Source of the DNA: Paenibacillus daejeonensis DSM 15491
Lineage (GTDB): Bacteria; Bacillota; Bacilli; Paenibacillales; Paenibacillaceae
Direction: 5' to 3'
Length of the DNA stretch: 64,000 bases
Assembly: GCF_000378385.1 (NCBI RefSeq)
Contig: NZ_KB899663.1
Coordinates: 289,417-353,416, forward strand
Part shown: piece by piece, positions 1 to 7,659 of the stretch
Position numbering within the stretch: the stretch's first letter is position 1
Layout: each line of letters begins with the position of its first letter
Notes under the pieces: generated by a model
What the model was told of the DNA's origin: nothing
The model's database searches: none
Seen by the model: only the letters and a program-made list of their open reading frames with translations
Translations under genes and position numbers: made by a program

Positions 1-2
1 TG

Positions 3-1262
3 GCGGCGGAGCTTAGACAGCAGGAGCGTCCGGCAACGGCGGAGGAGCAGGAGCTCTCGACGGCCAATCTGACGTTGCTGAAGGAAAAGATGCTCAAGGA
101 CTTTATGTATTACGGCATCTTCTCGAGTGAAGAATTCGGAGCATTCGTCAAGCGTCATGGTCTGCGTCTGGAGCCCAGCCGATTGACGGCTGTTATCATG
201 GAGATGGATCGCTATCCCCAGCTCAAGGCCAAGTTCAAGGACGAGCAGGGCCATCTGATTCAGATGACGCTCATGAACCTCCTTGCTGAGCTTACCCAGG
301 GACACAAGCGCGGGGAGGTATTTCATCTCGATGAGAAGCATTATTTGCTGCTGCTGAGCTTCGGTGATCTGCCGTCAGAGCAGGCGATCCAGCAGGAGCT
401 GCAGGTCGTGCTGCACCATATCGCCGCAACGATCCGTACGTATTTTAACGGCTCGGTCAGCTTCGGGATCAGCGGCGTGCTGGGCGGCTACCGCCAGCTG
501 CCCAAGCTCTATGCCCAGGCGCAGCAGGCGCTTGAAGGCAAGTTCCTTACTGGCATCGGCCAGCTGCACTGGCCGGACCGCCAGCCCTCAGCGGAGCGGG
601 TCACCGATCTGCTGTCCGAGCTGCGGATGCATGAGCCTCTTCTCCGTCTGCTCTCTCCGATGAAGCAGCAGGAATATGCCCATTACATTGACAGTCTCGA
701 AGGTGGTCTGGAAGGTCCGCGCAAGCCGCTCGAAATCGTACTGCTCCAGCTCACCCAATGGCTAGGCACTGCGTTGTACGACAATGTGCCGGGGGAGAAG
801 GCGCTGCTGGTTAGCATAACGGAGCAACTGGAGCAGTCCGATACGCTGCCGGATATGCTGGAGCTGATAAGCGGCTACGCCAGTGAGCTGGCCGAGCAGT
901 CGCACAGTCAGCTGCATATGAGCGGTGAGATTACGAAGGCGATTCAATACATCAAGCAGCATTACACGCAGAATATCAGTCTTCAGATGGTAGCAGATCA
1001 TGTGAATTTATCAGTGAGCTATCTGAGCAATCTGTTCAAAAAGGAGCTGCAAATCTCTTTTGTCGATTATCTGAACCGCTACCGGATTGAACGGGCCAAG
1101 GAGCTGCTCACCGGCTCCCAGCTGAAGTCGTATGACATCGCGGTACAGGTGGGCTTCTCGCCGGAGTATACGTACTTCAGCAAGGTGTTCAAGAAGGTAA
1201 CGGGGCTGGGCCCCAATGAATACCGCAGGCAGTGGCTATCAGGAACGGGGAGCCCGCGATGA
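3..1262 (+). CDS. AraC/YesN-type response regulator, 3' part
   Basis: The reading frame is open from the first bases of the window, so the start and probably the receiver domain lie upstream; the first internal ATG in frame is at 75. The visible part has a long linker region and ends in a two-helix-turn-helix AraC domain (about the last 105 residues: ITKAIQYIKQHYTQNISLQM, then SVSYLSNLFKK, and the signature around GFSPEYTYFSKVFKKVTG). It overlaps the next gene by four bases (ATGA at 1259-1262), so the two are translationally coupled. By analogy with YesN/YesM pairs it should activate the importer operon beginning at 3593 and the hydrolase at 7660, which share candidate operator repeats. That target assignment is inference. 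Presence of the receiver domain is assumed from the kinase partner. Confidence 0.9.
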   Translation, partial: AAELRQQERPATAEEQELSTANLTLLKEKMLKDFMYYGIFSSEEFGAFVKRHGLRLEPSRLTAVIMEMDRYPQLKAKFKDEQGHLIQMTLMNLLAELTQGHKRGEVFHLDEKHYLLLLSFGDLPSEQAIQQELQVVLHHIAATIRTYFNGSVSFGISGVLGGYRQLPKLYAQAQQALEGKFLTGIGQLHWPDRQPSAERVTDLLSELRMHEPLLRLLSPMKQQEYAHYIDSLEGGLEGPRKPLEIVLLQLTQWLGTALYDNVPGEKALLVSITEQLEQSDTLPDMLELISGYASELAEQSHSQLHMSGEITKAIQYIKQHYTQNISLQMVADHVNLSVSYLSNLFKKELQISFVDYLNRYRIERAKELLTGSQLKSYDIAVQVGFSPEYTYFSKVFKKVTGLGPNEYRRQWLSGTGSPR

Positions 1263-3121
1263 AGAAACTCGGCCGGTTCCAAAGCCTGCGCACGCAACTG
1301 ATTATCAGCTTTATGGTAACGAGCCTGCTGGTGCTGCTGGCGGCTTCTTACTATATCTACTCGTACATGCAGGACATGATCCGAGACCAGAACGAGCGGT
1401 TTCTATACCAGCAGTTCCAACAGCTCGATCACAATGTTCATAGCTTGATCAATGATGTCGACCGGCTCTCCAGTCTGTTTCTGCGGGACGATGAGATGCA
1501 GGATCTGCTGGTTAATCTGAGGGACAAGAGCGAGCTGGAGTTTCTTGATTACAAGAATAGTCTGCATGCTCGCATTGCTACGTTCATCGACAACTACAGC
1601 TATGTGCATTCCATCTACCTGACGGCGGAGAACCAGGGCGTGGCAGGCGGCACGGGAATGACCACGCTGGTGCATTCGGATGCCGAGTGGAAGGAGCGTT
1701 TCTTCACCTCTGAGGCTTATCTTCGTTCGCAGGCTGAGTATCCCAAGCTGATTGTGGAGGGGGCCTTCCATGAGTCCTTTTATAATCCGTACAAAACCGC
1801 CGAGACCGGCGGTACCGTCATCTCGATGATGCGCGGCACCCGGGCAATTTACGACCCGCGCGTATCGGCGACGCTTATCTTCAATGTGGACGAGCGGTAT
1901 TTTGCCTCCATCTATGCCAGCTCGCTCGATACGGAGGACGGCGACATGTATATAGTCAACGACGACGGCATGATCGTCTCCAGCAGCCGGCCGGAGCGGG
2001 TGGGCACCGCAAGCCCTTATCTGCCGCAGGAGCAGGGGGAGGCCGGAGATTACGGCAGTTATGATGCAACGGGCGAGCCGACGCCGGTACAGATCGTTTA
2101 TTACAAGCTGCAGGACGCAGGCTGGTATGCGATGAAAGAGGTGCCGCTCAGTCTGTTCCGAGAACAGGTATACAGCATTCAGCGGATGATGATTCTGGTC
2201 TTCCTGATCAGCCTCTGTGTTATTTTTGCCACCACTTATGTCTGGCTTAAGAAGATGACTCGGCCGCTGCTTGACCTCTCCGACAAGATGAAGGATATGG
2301 GCCGGGGCGAGCTTGGCGTTACCTTCGATGAGGTACCGGACAATGAGCTGGGGACCGTGATCCGCCGGTTCAATGAGATGTCGCTCGGGATCGTGGATCT
2401 GGTGGAGAAGAATAATGCGATGCAGGAGCAGAAGCGGGAGCTGGAGATTGAGGCGCTGCAGTACCAGATTAATCCCCACTTTTTGTACAATACGCTGAAT
2501 ATGATCCGTTGGATGGCTTCGATGATCAAGGCAGACAATATCGTCAACAGCGTAGTCGCGCTCGGCAATATTTTGCGCCCGGCCTTCACGAGTAAGGATG
2601 CCATGTGCACGCTGGCGGACGAGCTCAAATATCTGGAGAATTACGTCAAAATCATCAACTGGCGCTTCAACAACAGTGTGGAGTTCGAGTTGGAAGTGGC
2701 GGATGACCATCTGGATTGCCAGGTGCCGCGTTTTATCCTGCAGCCGCTGGTGGAGAATGCCATCTCCGCCGCCAAGCAGGGGGCGGAATACGCCATCCGC
2801 ATCCGCATTCGCACGGTAAGCGAGGGCGGTCTGCTGCGGATCAGTGTCATTGACTCCGGCGCTGGCCTCTCGGATGATCAGCTGGAGGAATTGAACCGCA
2901 GGCTGGATGCAGGGGAGCGTCGTGATGCGGCTGAGACGGGCGGCGACACGGTAGTCAGCGGCTCCAGCGGCAGCGGCATCGGCCTGCACAATGTCAACAA
3001 GCGCATCCGTTTGTACTTCGGCGATGCCTACGGCCTGCGCTTCGAGCCCCGCGAGCAGGGCGCCGAGGTCGTGGTCCGCCTGCCGGCGCTCCGCAAGGAC
3101 GAGACGGTGAACCGGCCGTAA
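1259..3121 (+). CDS. YesM-type sensor histidine kinase
   Basis: Membrane sensor kinase of the His_kinase (PF06580) / HATPase_c type, 620 residues. Start chosen at the ATG at 1259 that overlaps the upstream stop, with GGGGAG just before it; the in-frame ATG at 1232 lies inside the previous gene. Transmembrane helices near residues 13-36 and 310-333 bracket an extracellular sensor domain. A HAMP region follows, then the phosphoacceptor motif QINPHFLYNTLN (His about 407). An N-box (FILQPLVENA) and a G-box (GSGIGLHNVNKR) form the ATPase domain. The spacing between these boxes holds a Gly/Ser-rich stretch just before the G-box. It pairs with the upstream regulator and probably senses an extracellular sugar or a loaded binding protein. 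The signal is not identifiable from sequence. Confidence 0.93.
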   Translation: MKKLGRFQSLRTQLIISFMVTSLLVLLAASYYIYSYMQDMIRDQNERFLYQQFQQLDHNVHSLINDVDRLSSLFLRDDEMQDLLVNLRDKSELEFLDYKNSLHARIATFIDNYSYVHSIYLTAENQGVAGGTGMTTLVHSDAEWKERFFTSEAYLRSQAEYPKLIVEGAFHESFYNPYKTAETGGTVISMMRGTRAIYDPRVSATLIFNVDERYFASIYASSLDTEDGDMYIVNDDGMIVSSSRPERVGTASPYLPQEQGEAGDYGSYDATGEPTPVQIVYYKLQDAGWYAMKEVPLSLFREQVYSIQRMMILVFLISLCVIFATTYVWLKKMTRPLLDLSDKMKDMGRGELGVTFDEVPDNELGTVIRRFNEMSLGIVDLVEKNNAMQEQKRELEIEALQYQINPHFLYNTLNMIRWMASMIKADNIVNSVVALGNILRPAFTSKDAMCTLADELKYLENYVKIINWRFNNSVEFELEVADDHLDCQVPRFILQPLVENAISAAKQGAEYAIRIRIRTVSEGGLLRISVIDSGAGLSDDQLEELNRRLDAGERRDAAETGGDTVVSGSSGSGIGLHNVNKRIRLYFGDAYGLRFEPREQGAEVVVRLPALRKDETVNRP

Positions 3122-3125
3122 CCAA

Positions 3126-3418
3126 AAGGCCTGTCCCATGAGTCCCCAATAAAAAGGGTGCACGAGAAACCATAGGTTCTCCGTCCACCCTTTTTTGTTG
3201 TAAACAATCAGCGGAACGACACATGCTGGGACGCTAACGGACACCACAGCCGCTATTTCGCCCAAATCGAGTCACTTTGAATTCTAACGGCCACCAGCGC
3301 AGTTATTGGAGGGGTTTCGAGCCTACAGTGGTCTGTTTGGCCACAATAGGCGCATATATGGCCGTTAGAAATGATGAGCTCCCTTTTTAGGGAAAATAAG
3401 CGTATATATGGCCGTTAA
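3126..3418. repeat. Intergenic repeat, copy 1 of an inverted pair
   Basis: This stretch reads, on the opposite strand, almost the same as 12113-12440; over the best 180 bases about nine in ten positions match by eye. It contains TAACGG at 3235 and 3285 (50 bases apart) and the inverted form CCGTTA at 3362 and 3412 (also 50 apart). It therefore looks like two 50-base units facing two inverted ones. The left end includes a terminator hairpin. A protein reading of the minus strand exists but changes between copies and is not convincing. Confidence 0.9.
3151..3196. terminator. Rho-independent terminator after the kinase gene
   Basis: AAAAAGGGTG at 3151 pairs with CACCCTTTTTT ending at 3196, extended inward by ACG/CGT and GAAACC/GGTTC with small bulges. 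With A and T runs on both sides it could work in both directions. It belongs to the repeat in which it sits; the equivalent hairpin recurs in the inverted copy at 12371-12418. Confidence 0.8.
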
Positions 3419-3454
3419 CCGGGAGGACAGCAGTGAGGAGTTCAAGCAAATCGC

Positions 3455-3566
3455 AAAATCGTTCAACATGCTGCGGGACGCTGCAAGTCAGAGATAGATT
3501 ATTCAATTGGATCGGTAGATCGTTCATTTTATGGAGTGGGCCGGGGCAGTAAGATGAGAGTATAAA
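3455..3566 (+). promoter_or_regulatory. Direct-repeat operator and promoter of the Lpl-type operon
   Basis: Three direct copies of a (G/A)TTCA(A/T) half-site: GTTCAA at 3461, ATTCAA at 3501 and GTTCAT at 3522. The last two are 21 bases apart, two helical turns. The last is followed, 22 bases on, by a possible -10 (TAAGAT at 3550); TATAAA at 3561 is an alternative. The block from AAAATCGTTCAA to GATCGTTCAT is repeated with altered spacing before the hydrolase gene (7416-7507). Two phased direct repeats next to the -35 position suit an AraC-type activator, most likely the regulator ending at 1262. The assignment is inference. Confidence 0.6.
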
Positions 3567-3592
3567 TCAGCACCAAGAAGAGGAGTCAAGCG

Positions 3593-4558
3593 ATGGAGAC
3601 AGCCTACGAAACCAAAAAGCAATCCCCGGCCAAAGCGGCTCCGAAGGTTAAACGCCGCAAAACCGGCACCTTTCGGCGAGACGGCATCAAGCTGCTGCTG
3701 ATGGCCATCCCGTTTGTTCTGCTTGCCTTTGCCTTTCACTACGTCCCGCTCTTCGGGTGGATCTACGCCTTCTTCGATTACCGGCCCGGCATCCCGCTCT
3801 CGCAGGCGGAATTCACCGGTCTGGCAACGTTCCGGGCGATGCTCTCGGATCCCGAGATGCTGCGGGTACTCACCAATACGCTGGCACTTAGCTTCCTGGC
3901 GATTCTGACAGCACCGCTGCCTCTGATTCTGGCCATCCTGGTCTCCGAGGTCAAGGTCGAATGGTTCAAACGGCTCGTCCAGACGACATCGACACTGCCC
4001 AACTACATCAGTTGGATCATCGTGTTCTCTCTGGCGTTCAGTATGCTCAGCTCGGAGGGAGCGCTCAATCAGATTCTCATGAATCTGGGCATTATCAACG
4101 AGCCGCTGAATATTCTCGGTAACTCCGACCGTGTCTGGTCGGTACAGACGATGCTGCTGGTCTGGAAGACGGTCGGCTGGAGCGCCATTATTTATCTGGC
4201 TGCAATCGTCAGCATCGACAGCGAGCAGTACGATGCCGCCAAGGTGGATGGCGCCGGTCGCTTCCGCAGCATTTGGCACATCACCATTCCAAGCATTATG
4301 CCGACGTTCCTTGTTCTGCTCTTGCTGTCCATCAGTAACCTGCTCTCGGCAGGCTTTGAGCAATACCTGGTCTTCACCAACGTCATGGTCGCCGATCGTA
4401 TCGAGGTGCTGGATCTGTATGTGTACCGTCTCGGTCTGGTCCTGCGGGATTACCCGTATTCGACAGCGGTCGGAATCTTCAAGTCCGTCATCAGCGTCTT
4501 GCTGCTGTTCATGGTCAACGGACTGTCCAAACGCATAAGAGGCGAGAGCATCATCTGA
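3593..4558 (+). CDS. Sugar ABC transporter permease, LplB type
   Basis: Integral membrane subunit of a carbohydrate importer (binding-protein-dependent transport family, LplB/UgpA-like), 321 residues. A basic cytoplasmic N-terminus (residues 1-30) is followed by six hydrophobic segments. The EAA loop that contacts the ATPase reads YDAAKVDGAGRFRSIWHITI near residues 213-232. Start is the ATG at 3593 after GAGGAG. It is the first gene of an operon with the second permease 27 bases downstream and the solute-binding lipoprotein after that. The operon has no ATPase gene, as is usual for importers of this type in Bacillota, which share an MsmX-like ATPase. The regulator/kinase pair upstream and the glycoside hydrolase downstream indicate an oligosaccharide substrate; which one is not known. 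Confidence 0.93.
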   Translation: METAYETKKQSPAKAAPKVKRRKTGTFRRDGIKLLLMAIPFVLLAFAFHYVPLFGWIYAFFDYRPGIPLSQAEFTGLATFRAMLSDPEMLRVLTNTLALSFLAILTAPLPLILAILVSEVKVEWFKRLVQTTSTLPNYISWIIVFSLAFSMLSSEGALNQILMNLGIINEPLNILGNSDRVWSVQTMLLVWKTVGWSAIIYLAAIVSIDSEQYDAAKVDGAGRFRSIWHITIPSIMPTFLVLLLLSISNLLSAGFEQYLVFTNVMVADRIEVLDLYVYRLGLVLRDYPYSTAVGIFKSVISVLLLFMVNGLSKRIRGESII

Positions 4559-4585
4559 TGAGCCAGGAGAAGGAGTGAGCAAGTC

Positions 4586-5473
4586 ATGGTCAGAAAAATG
4601 TCCGTTCCCGATATGATGTTCAGCGTCGCCAATTATCTGTTCCTGTCGCTGCTGGTCATCGTAACCATTTATCCGTTCTATTATATCTTCATTTATTCCA
4701 TCAGTGATTCGTTCGAAGCGCAGAAGGGGGTCTACCTCTGGCCAGCCGGCTTCTCCCTGGAGAGCTACAAGACGACGATTGGCCTGCGGGGGCTGCCGGA
4801 TGCGGCGCTGGTATCGCTGATGCGGACGGTGCTGGGTACCATTATCACGGTGCTGAGCTGTTCGTTCTTCGCCTACTTGATTACCAAGCACGAGATGCCG
4901 CTGCGCCGGCTGATTTACCGGTTCGTGCTGATTACGATGTATTTCAATGCGGGCTTCATTCCGTGGTATCTGACGATGCGGGCATACGGGCTGCAAAATA
5001 ACTTCCTGCTCTATATCCTGCCGACCGCATTGACCGGGTTCTATGTCATCCTGATCAAGACGTTCATTGAGCAGCTGCCGCAGTCGCTGGAAGAATCAGC
5101 GAAGATCGACGGCGCAGGGTACTTCACCATTTTCACCCGCATCATCTTCCCGCTGTCGATGCCAATTATCGCGACCATCGCGGTGTTCGCTGCAGTAGCG
5201 CAATGGAACACCTGGTTCGATAACTTCTTTCTTGTCGAGGATCCGAAGCTGCAGACGCTGCAGCTGGTACTGTACAACTTCCTCAATCAGTCCAACAGTA
5301 TCGCCAACATGACGACGCAGGAAATGACGCAAAATGCGGAGGCGCGCACGATGACGCCACAGTCGATCCGCATGACGATTACGATGCTCGTCACTTTACC
5401 GATCGTTCTGGTGTACCCGCTGCTGCAGCGCTTCTTCGTCAAAGGCATTATGATGGGTGCGGTCAAGGGTTAG
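4586..5473 (+). CDS. Sugar ABC transporter permease, LplC/YtcP type
   Basis: Second permease of the importer, 295 residues, with six predicted membrane segments starting with SVANYLFLSLLVIVTIYPFY. The EAA loop reads EESAKIDGAGYFTIFTRIIF. The C-terminus VKGIMMGAVKG is the typical end of LplC/MalG-like permeases. Start is the ATG at 4586 preceded by AAGGAGTG. It forms a heterodimer with the product of 3593-4558 and receives substrate from the lipoprotein encoded next. The insertion around QEMTQNAEARTMTPQSIRMT between the last helices is normal for this subfamily. Confidence 0.93.
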   Translation: MVRKMSVPDMMFSVANYLFLSLLVIVTIYPFYYIFIYSISDSFEAQKGVYLWPAGFSLESYKTTIGLRGLPDAALVSLMRTVLGTIITVLSCSFFAYLITKHEMPLRRLIYRFVLITMYFNAGFIPWYLTMRAYGLQNNFLLYILPTALTGFYVILIKTFIEQLPQSLEESAKIDGAGYFTIFTRIIFPLSMPIIATIAVFAAVAQWNTWFDNFFLVEDPKLQTLQLVLYNFLNQSNSIANMTTQEMTQNAEARTMTPQSIRMTITMLVTLPIVLVYPLLQRFFVKGIMMGAVKG

Positions 5474-5563
5474 GCAGAATTATCCAGCCCGGCGTCCGGA
5501 GAAAAGACTGGGCAACGCGCTGATAATTATATACGATGATAGTATCCATGGGAGGTTACACGA

Positions 5564-7327
5564 ATGAGAAAAAGAGGGCTCAAACGATCTGCCGCAATGA
5601 TGATGCTGATCCTGGCCATGCTGGCGTCCGCTTGCTCTGGCAACAACACCAACAATGCGCCGAACACGGGAACCACCGAGACGCCAGGCACCGAGAACAC
5701 AGGCGCAGAAACGCCGCAGGAGCTCACTACACTGCGCGTATTGGTTGTCGAGCCAGGTACCAAATGGAACACGTATCCTGATAGCGCGATTGCACAGGAG
5801 ATCGCCCGCAAAGTCGGCGTCAAAATCGAATACGTCGAAGCGGATGACAACAAATTCAACGTGATGCTTGCTGGCGGCGATCTGCCGGACATTGTCCGCG
5901 CTGACCCGAATAAATATGCCAAGCAGCTCATCGACGGCAACCTGATTATTCCGATGGATGACCTGTTGGCTGAGCATGGCGGCGACATTACTGCCAATGT
6001 GCCAGGCGTAATCGAGTATGGCAAGCAGAACTGGAGTGCCGGGCAGGGCAAGGTTTTCTTCCTGCCGCCACAGGTTCAAGCCAAGCCGAGCCCGGTTGCC
6101 AAGACAATGACGATCGGCCCGACGATCCGTTGGGAATACTATAAAGAAATCGGCACGCCTGAAATCAAGAACTCGGATGATCTCCTGAATGTCTTGGAGC
6201 AGATTGTCGAGAAGCATCCGACCACCGAGGACGGCAAGAAAATCTATGGCGTGTCCATGTGGCAGGACTGGGGTCTGTGGCCGTACAACATTCCGTTCGT
6301 ATTTGACACCCAGCAGCTCGCTGCCAACACCGACATTATGGTGAAGGAAGAAGGGGCAGACAACTACATTAATTTCCTGACCAATGAGACGTCCTCATTC
6401 TGGAAGGCAATGGACTTCTACAATCAGGCTCATCTGCGCGGCTTGCTCGACCCGGATGCGCTGACCATGAAGCACAATGACTATCTGGCCAAAGCAACCG
6501 CAGGGCAATTCGTCGTCGGACCGGCAACCTGGGCTATGGGCGACTTTAATTCGCAGAATGCCAAGGATGGCAACGGGTATGTCGTCATCCCGGCCGGCAA
6601 GCTGCTGTGGAGCGGCGGCGTTGGGCCACTGGGCTGGGCGGACAAGAGCTATGCGATCTCCAAGAGCTCGAAGAACCCGGAGAAAGCGATGGAGTTCCTG
6701 AACTACCTGTACTCGTATGAAGGTGCACGCTCTATGTACAGCGGTATCGAAGGCGAGCATTGGGAAATGGTAGACGGCAAGCCGGTATTGAAAGACGAGA
6801 CGTTTGCACTCAAAACCGAGGGCGGAGCCGCATGGGAATCCACAGGCATCGCACTGGACCGCAACCTGATTGGCCTGGGTTCGAGCGCTGAGGACCCTGC
6901 CACAGGTACGCCTGTCGATCTGTTCACGACCGTCGATGCATTGGCGAAGAACGTGACTGCCCTCGAAAAAGACTTCAGCGAACACTTTGGCGCATCCTAT
7001 CCTGGTGAAGTGGTGCAAAAACTCGTAGAAGCGGGCACATATAATGATTTCAGCACGCCTTATCAGGGCCTCAGCGACGATGAGATTGTGGCCCGGGCGA
7101 CAATTGTGACCCCGATTCTGGATGAAGAGCTGACCAAGATCGAAGCCCAGCTCAAGGAGCTCGGCGCTCGTCATGCGGCACGGATTATCCTCTCCAAGAA
7201 TGAGGCGGAGTTCGAGAAGAACAAGCAAGACGCGATCAAGGCATTTACGGATGCAGGCGCAGAGAAAATTACCGAGTACTATACAGCGGCCTATACGGCT
7301 GCCAAAGAAGCAGCTGGCGTGAAATAA
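5564..7327 (+). CDS. Extracellular solute-binding lipoprotein, LplA type
   Basis: Secreted, membrane-anchored binding protein of 587 residues, at the long end for family-1 carbohydrate binding proteins and typical of the LplA group. The signal peptide ends in a lipobox (LASAC, Cys24). A flexible Asn/Thr/Glu-rich linker follows to about residue 50, and then the two-lobed binding fold with the characteristic WPYNIPFVF and KSYAISKSSKNPEKAMEFLN stretches. Start is the ATG at 5564, eight bases after GGAGG. It follows two permease genes and is closed by a strong terminator, so it ends the transport operon. It delivers an oligosaccharide to the permeases; the ligand cannot be read from sequence. The C-terminal 80 residues are Glu/Lys/Ala-rich and probably helical. 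Confidence 0.93.
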   Translation: MRKRGLKRSAAMMMLILAMLASACSGNNTNNAPNTGTTETPGTENTGAETPQELTTLRVLVVEPGTKWNTYPDSAIAQEIARKVGVKIEYVEADDNKFNVMLAGGDLPDIVRADPNKYAKQLIDGNLIIPMDDLLAEHGGDITANVPGVIEYGKQNWSAGQGKVFFLPPQVQAKPSPVAKTMTIGPTIRWEYYKEIGTPEIKNSDDLLNVLEQIVEKHPTTEDGKKIYGVSMWQDWGLWPYNIPFVFDTQQLAANTDIMVKEEGADNYINFLTNETSSFWKAMDFYNQAHLRGLLDPDALTMKHNDYLAKATAGQFVVGPATWAMGDFNSQNAKDGNGYVVIPAGKLLWSGGVGPLGWADKSYAISKSSKNPEKAMEFLNYLYSYEGARSMYSGIEGEHWEMVDGKPVLKDETFALKTEGGAAWESTGIALDRNLIGLGSSAEDPATGTPVDLFTTVDALAKNVTALEKDFSEHFGASYPGEVVQKLVEAGTYNDFSTPYQGLSDDEIVARATIVTPILDEELTKIEAQLKELGARHAARIILSKNEAEFEKNKQDAIKAFTDAGAEKITEYYTAAYTAAKEAAGVK

Positions 7328-7350
7328 GCCTGCACGATAAGTTGCAAAAA

Positions 7351-7387
7351 AGACGATGTCAGGGAACTCCTGCATCGTCTTTTTTTT
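7351..7387 (+). terminator. Rho-independent terminator after the binding protein
   Basis: AGACGATG at 7351 pairs with CATCGTCT ending at 7380, with an inner CAGG/CCTG stem, followed by an eight-T run. It separates the transport operon from the hydrolase gene, which has its own candidate promoter immediately downstream. Confidence 0.9.
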
Positions 7388-7415
7388 ATGCACCCAAGAC
7401 AAGGCAAGCCCATCT

Positions 7416-7507
7416 CAAAATCGTTCAAGCTGCCAAGCGGGACGCAGGGAATCGTTCAAGGGATTCGTTAGATCATTCATGGCTCAGCACTGGAAATCCA
7501 TTATGCT
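7416..7507 (+). promoter_or_regulatory. Direct-repeat operator and promoter of the hydrolase gene
   Basis: Same half-site set as at 3455-3566: GTTCAA at 7423, GTTCAA at 7454 and ATTCAT at 7475. The last pair is again 21 bases apart. The distance from the first to the second half-site is 31 here and 40 upstream of the importer, a change of about one helical turn. A possible -10 (TATGCT at 7502) lies 21 bases after the last half-site, nearly the same as in the other cluster. It is probably bound by the same AraC-type regulator, so the hydrolase and importer would form one regulon. Inference. Confidence 0.6.
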
Positions 7508-7659
7508 GAAAGAGGGCCAATTACATCAGGAAAGGAAGTTGCCGCACAGGGCTTCAAGCGCAAGCAGATAAGCATGAGGGGGTGTCTGACGGTCAAAGGG
7601 CCGAAGCGATTTACACGAGAACTGCCAAATCATCGTCCATGAAGGAGAGGATTGAATCC

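Noticed and set aside
1403-3265. A 620-residue open frame on the minus strand
   Set aside because: It lies antisense to the kinase gene, whose domains are clear; long antisense frames are common in GC-rich codon use. Its N-terminus comes from the intergenic repeat.
3524-4996. A 490-residue minus-strand frame rich in Gln, Arg and His
   Set aside because: Antisense of two clear permease genes; composition is that of a shadow frame.
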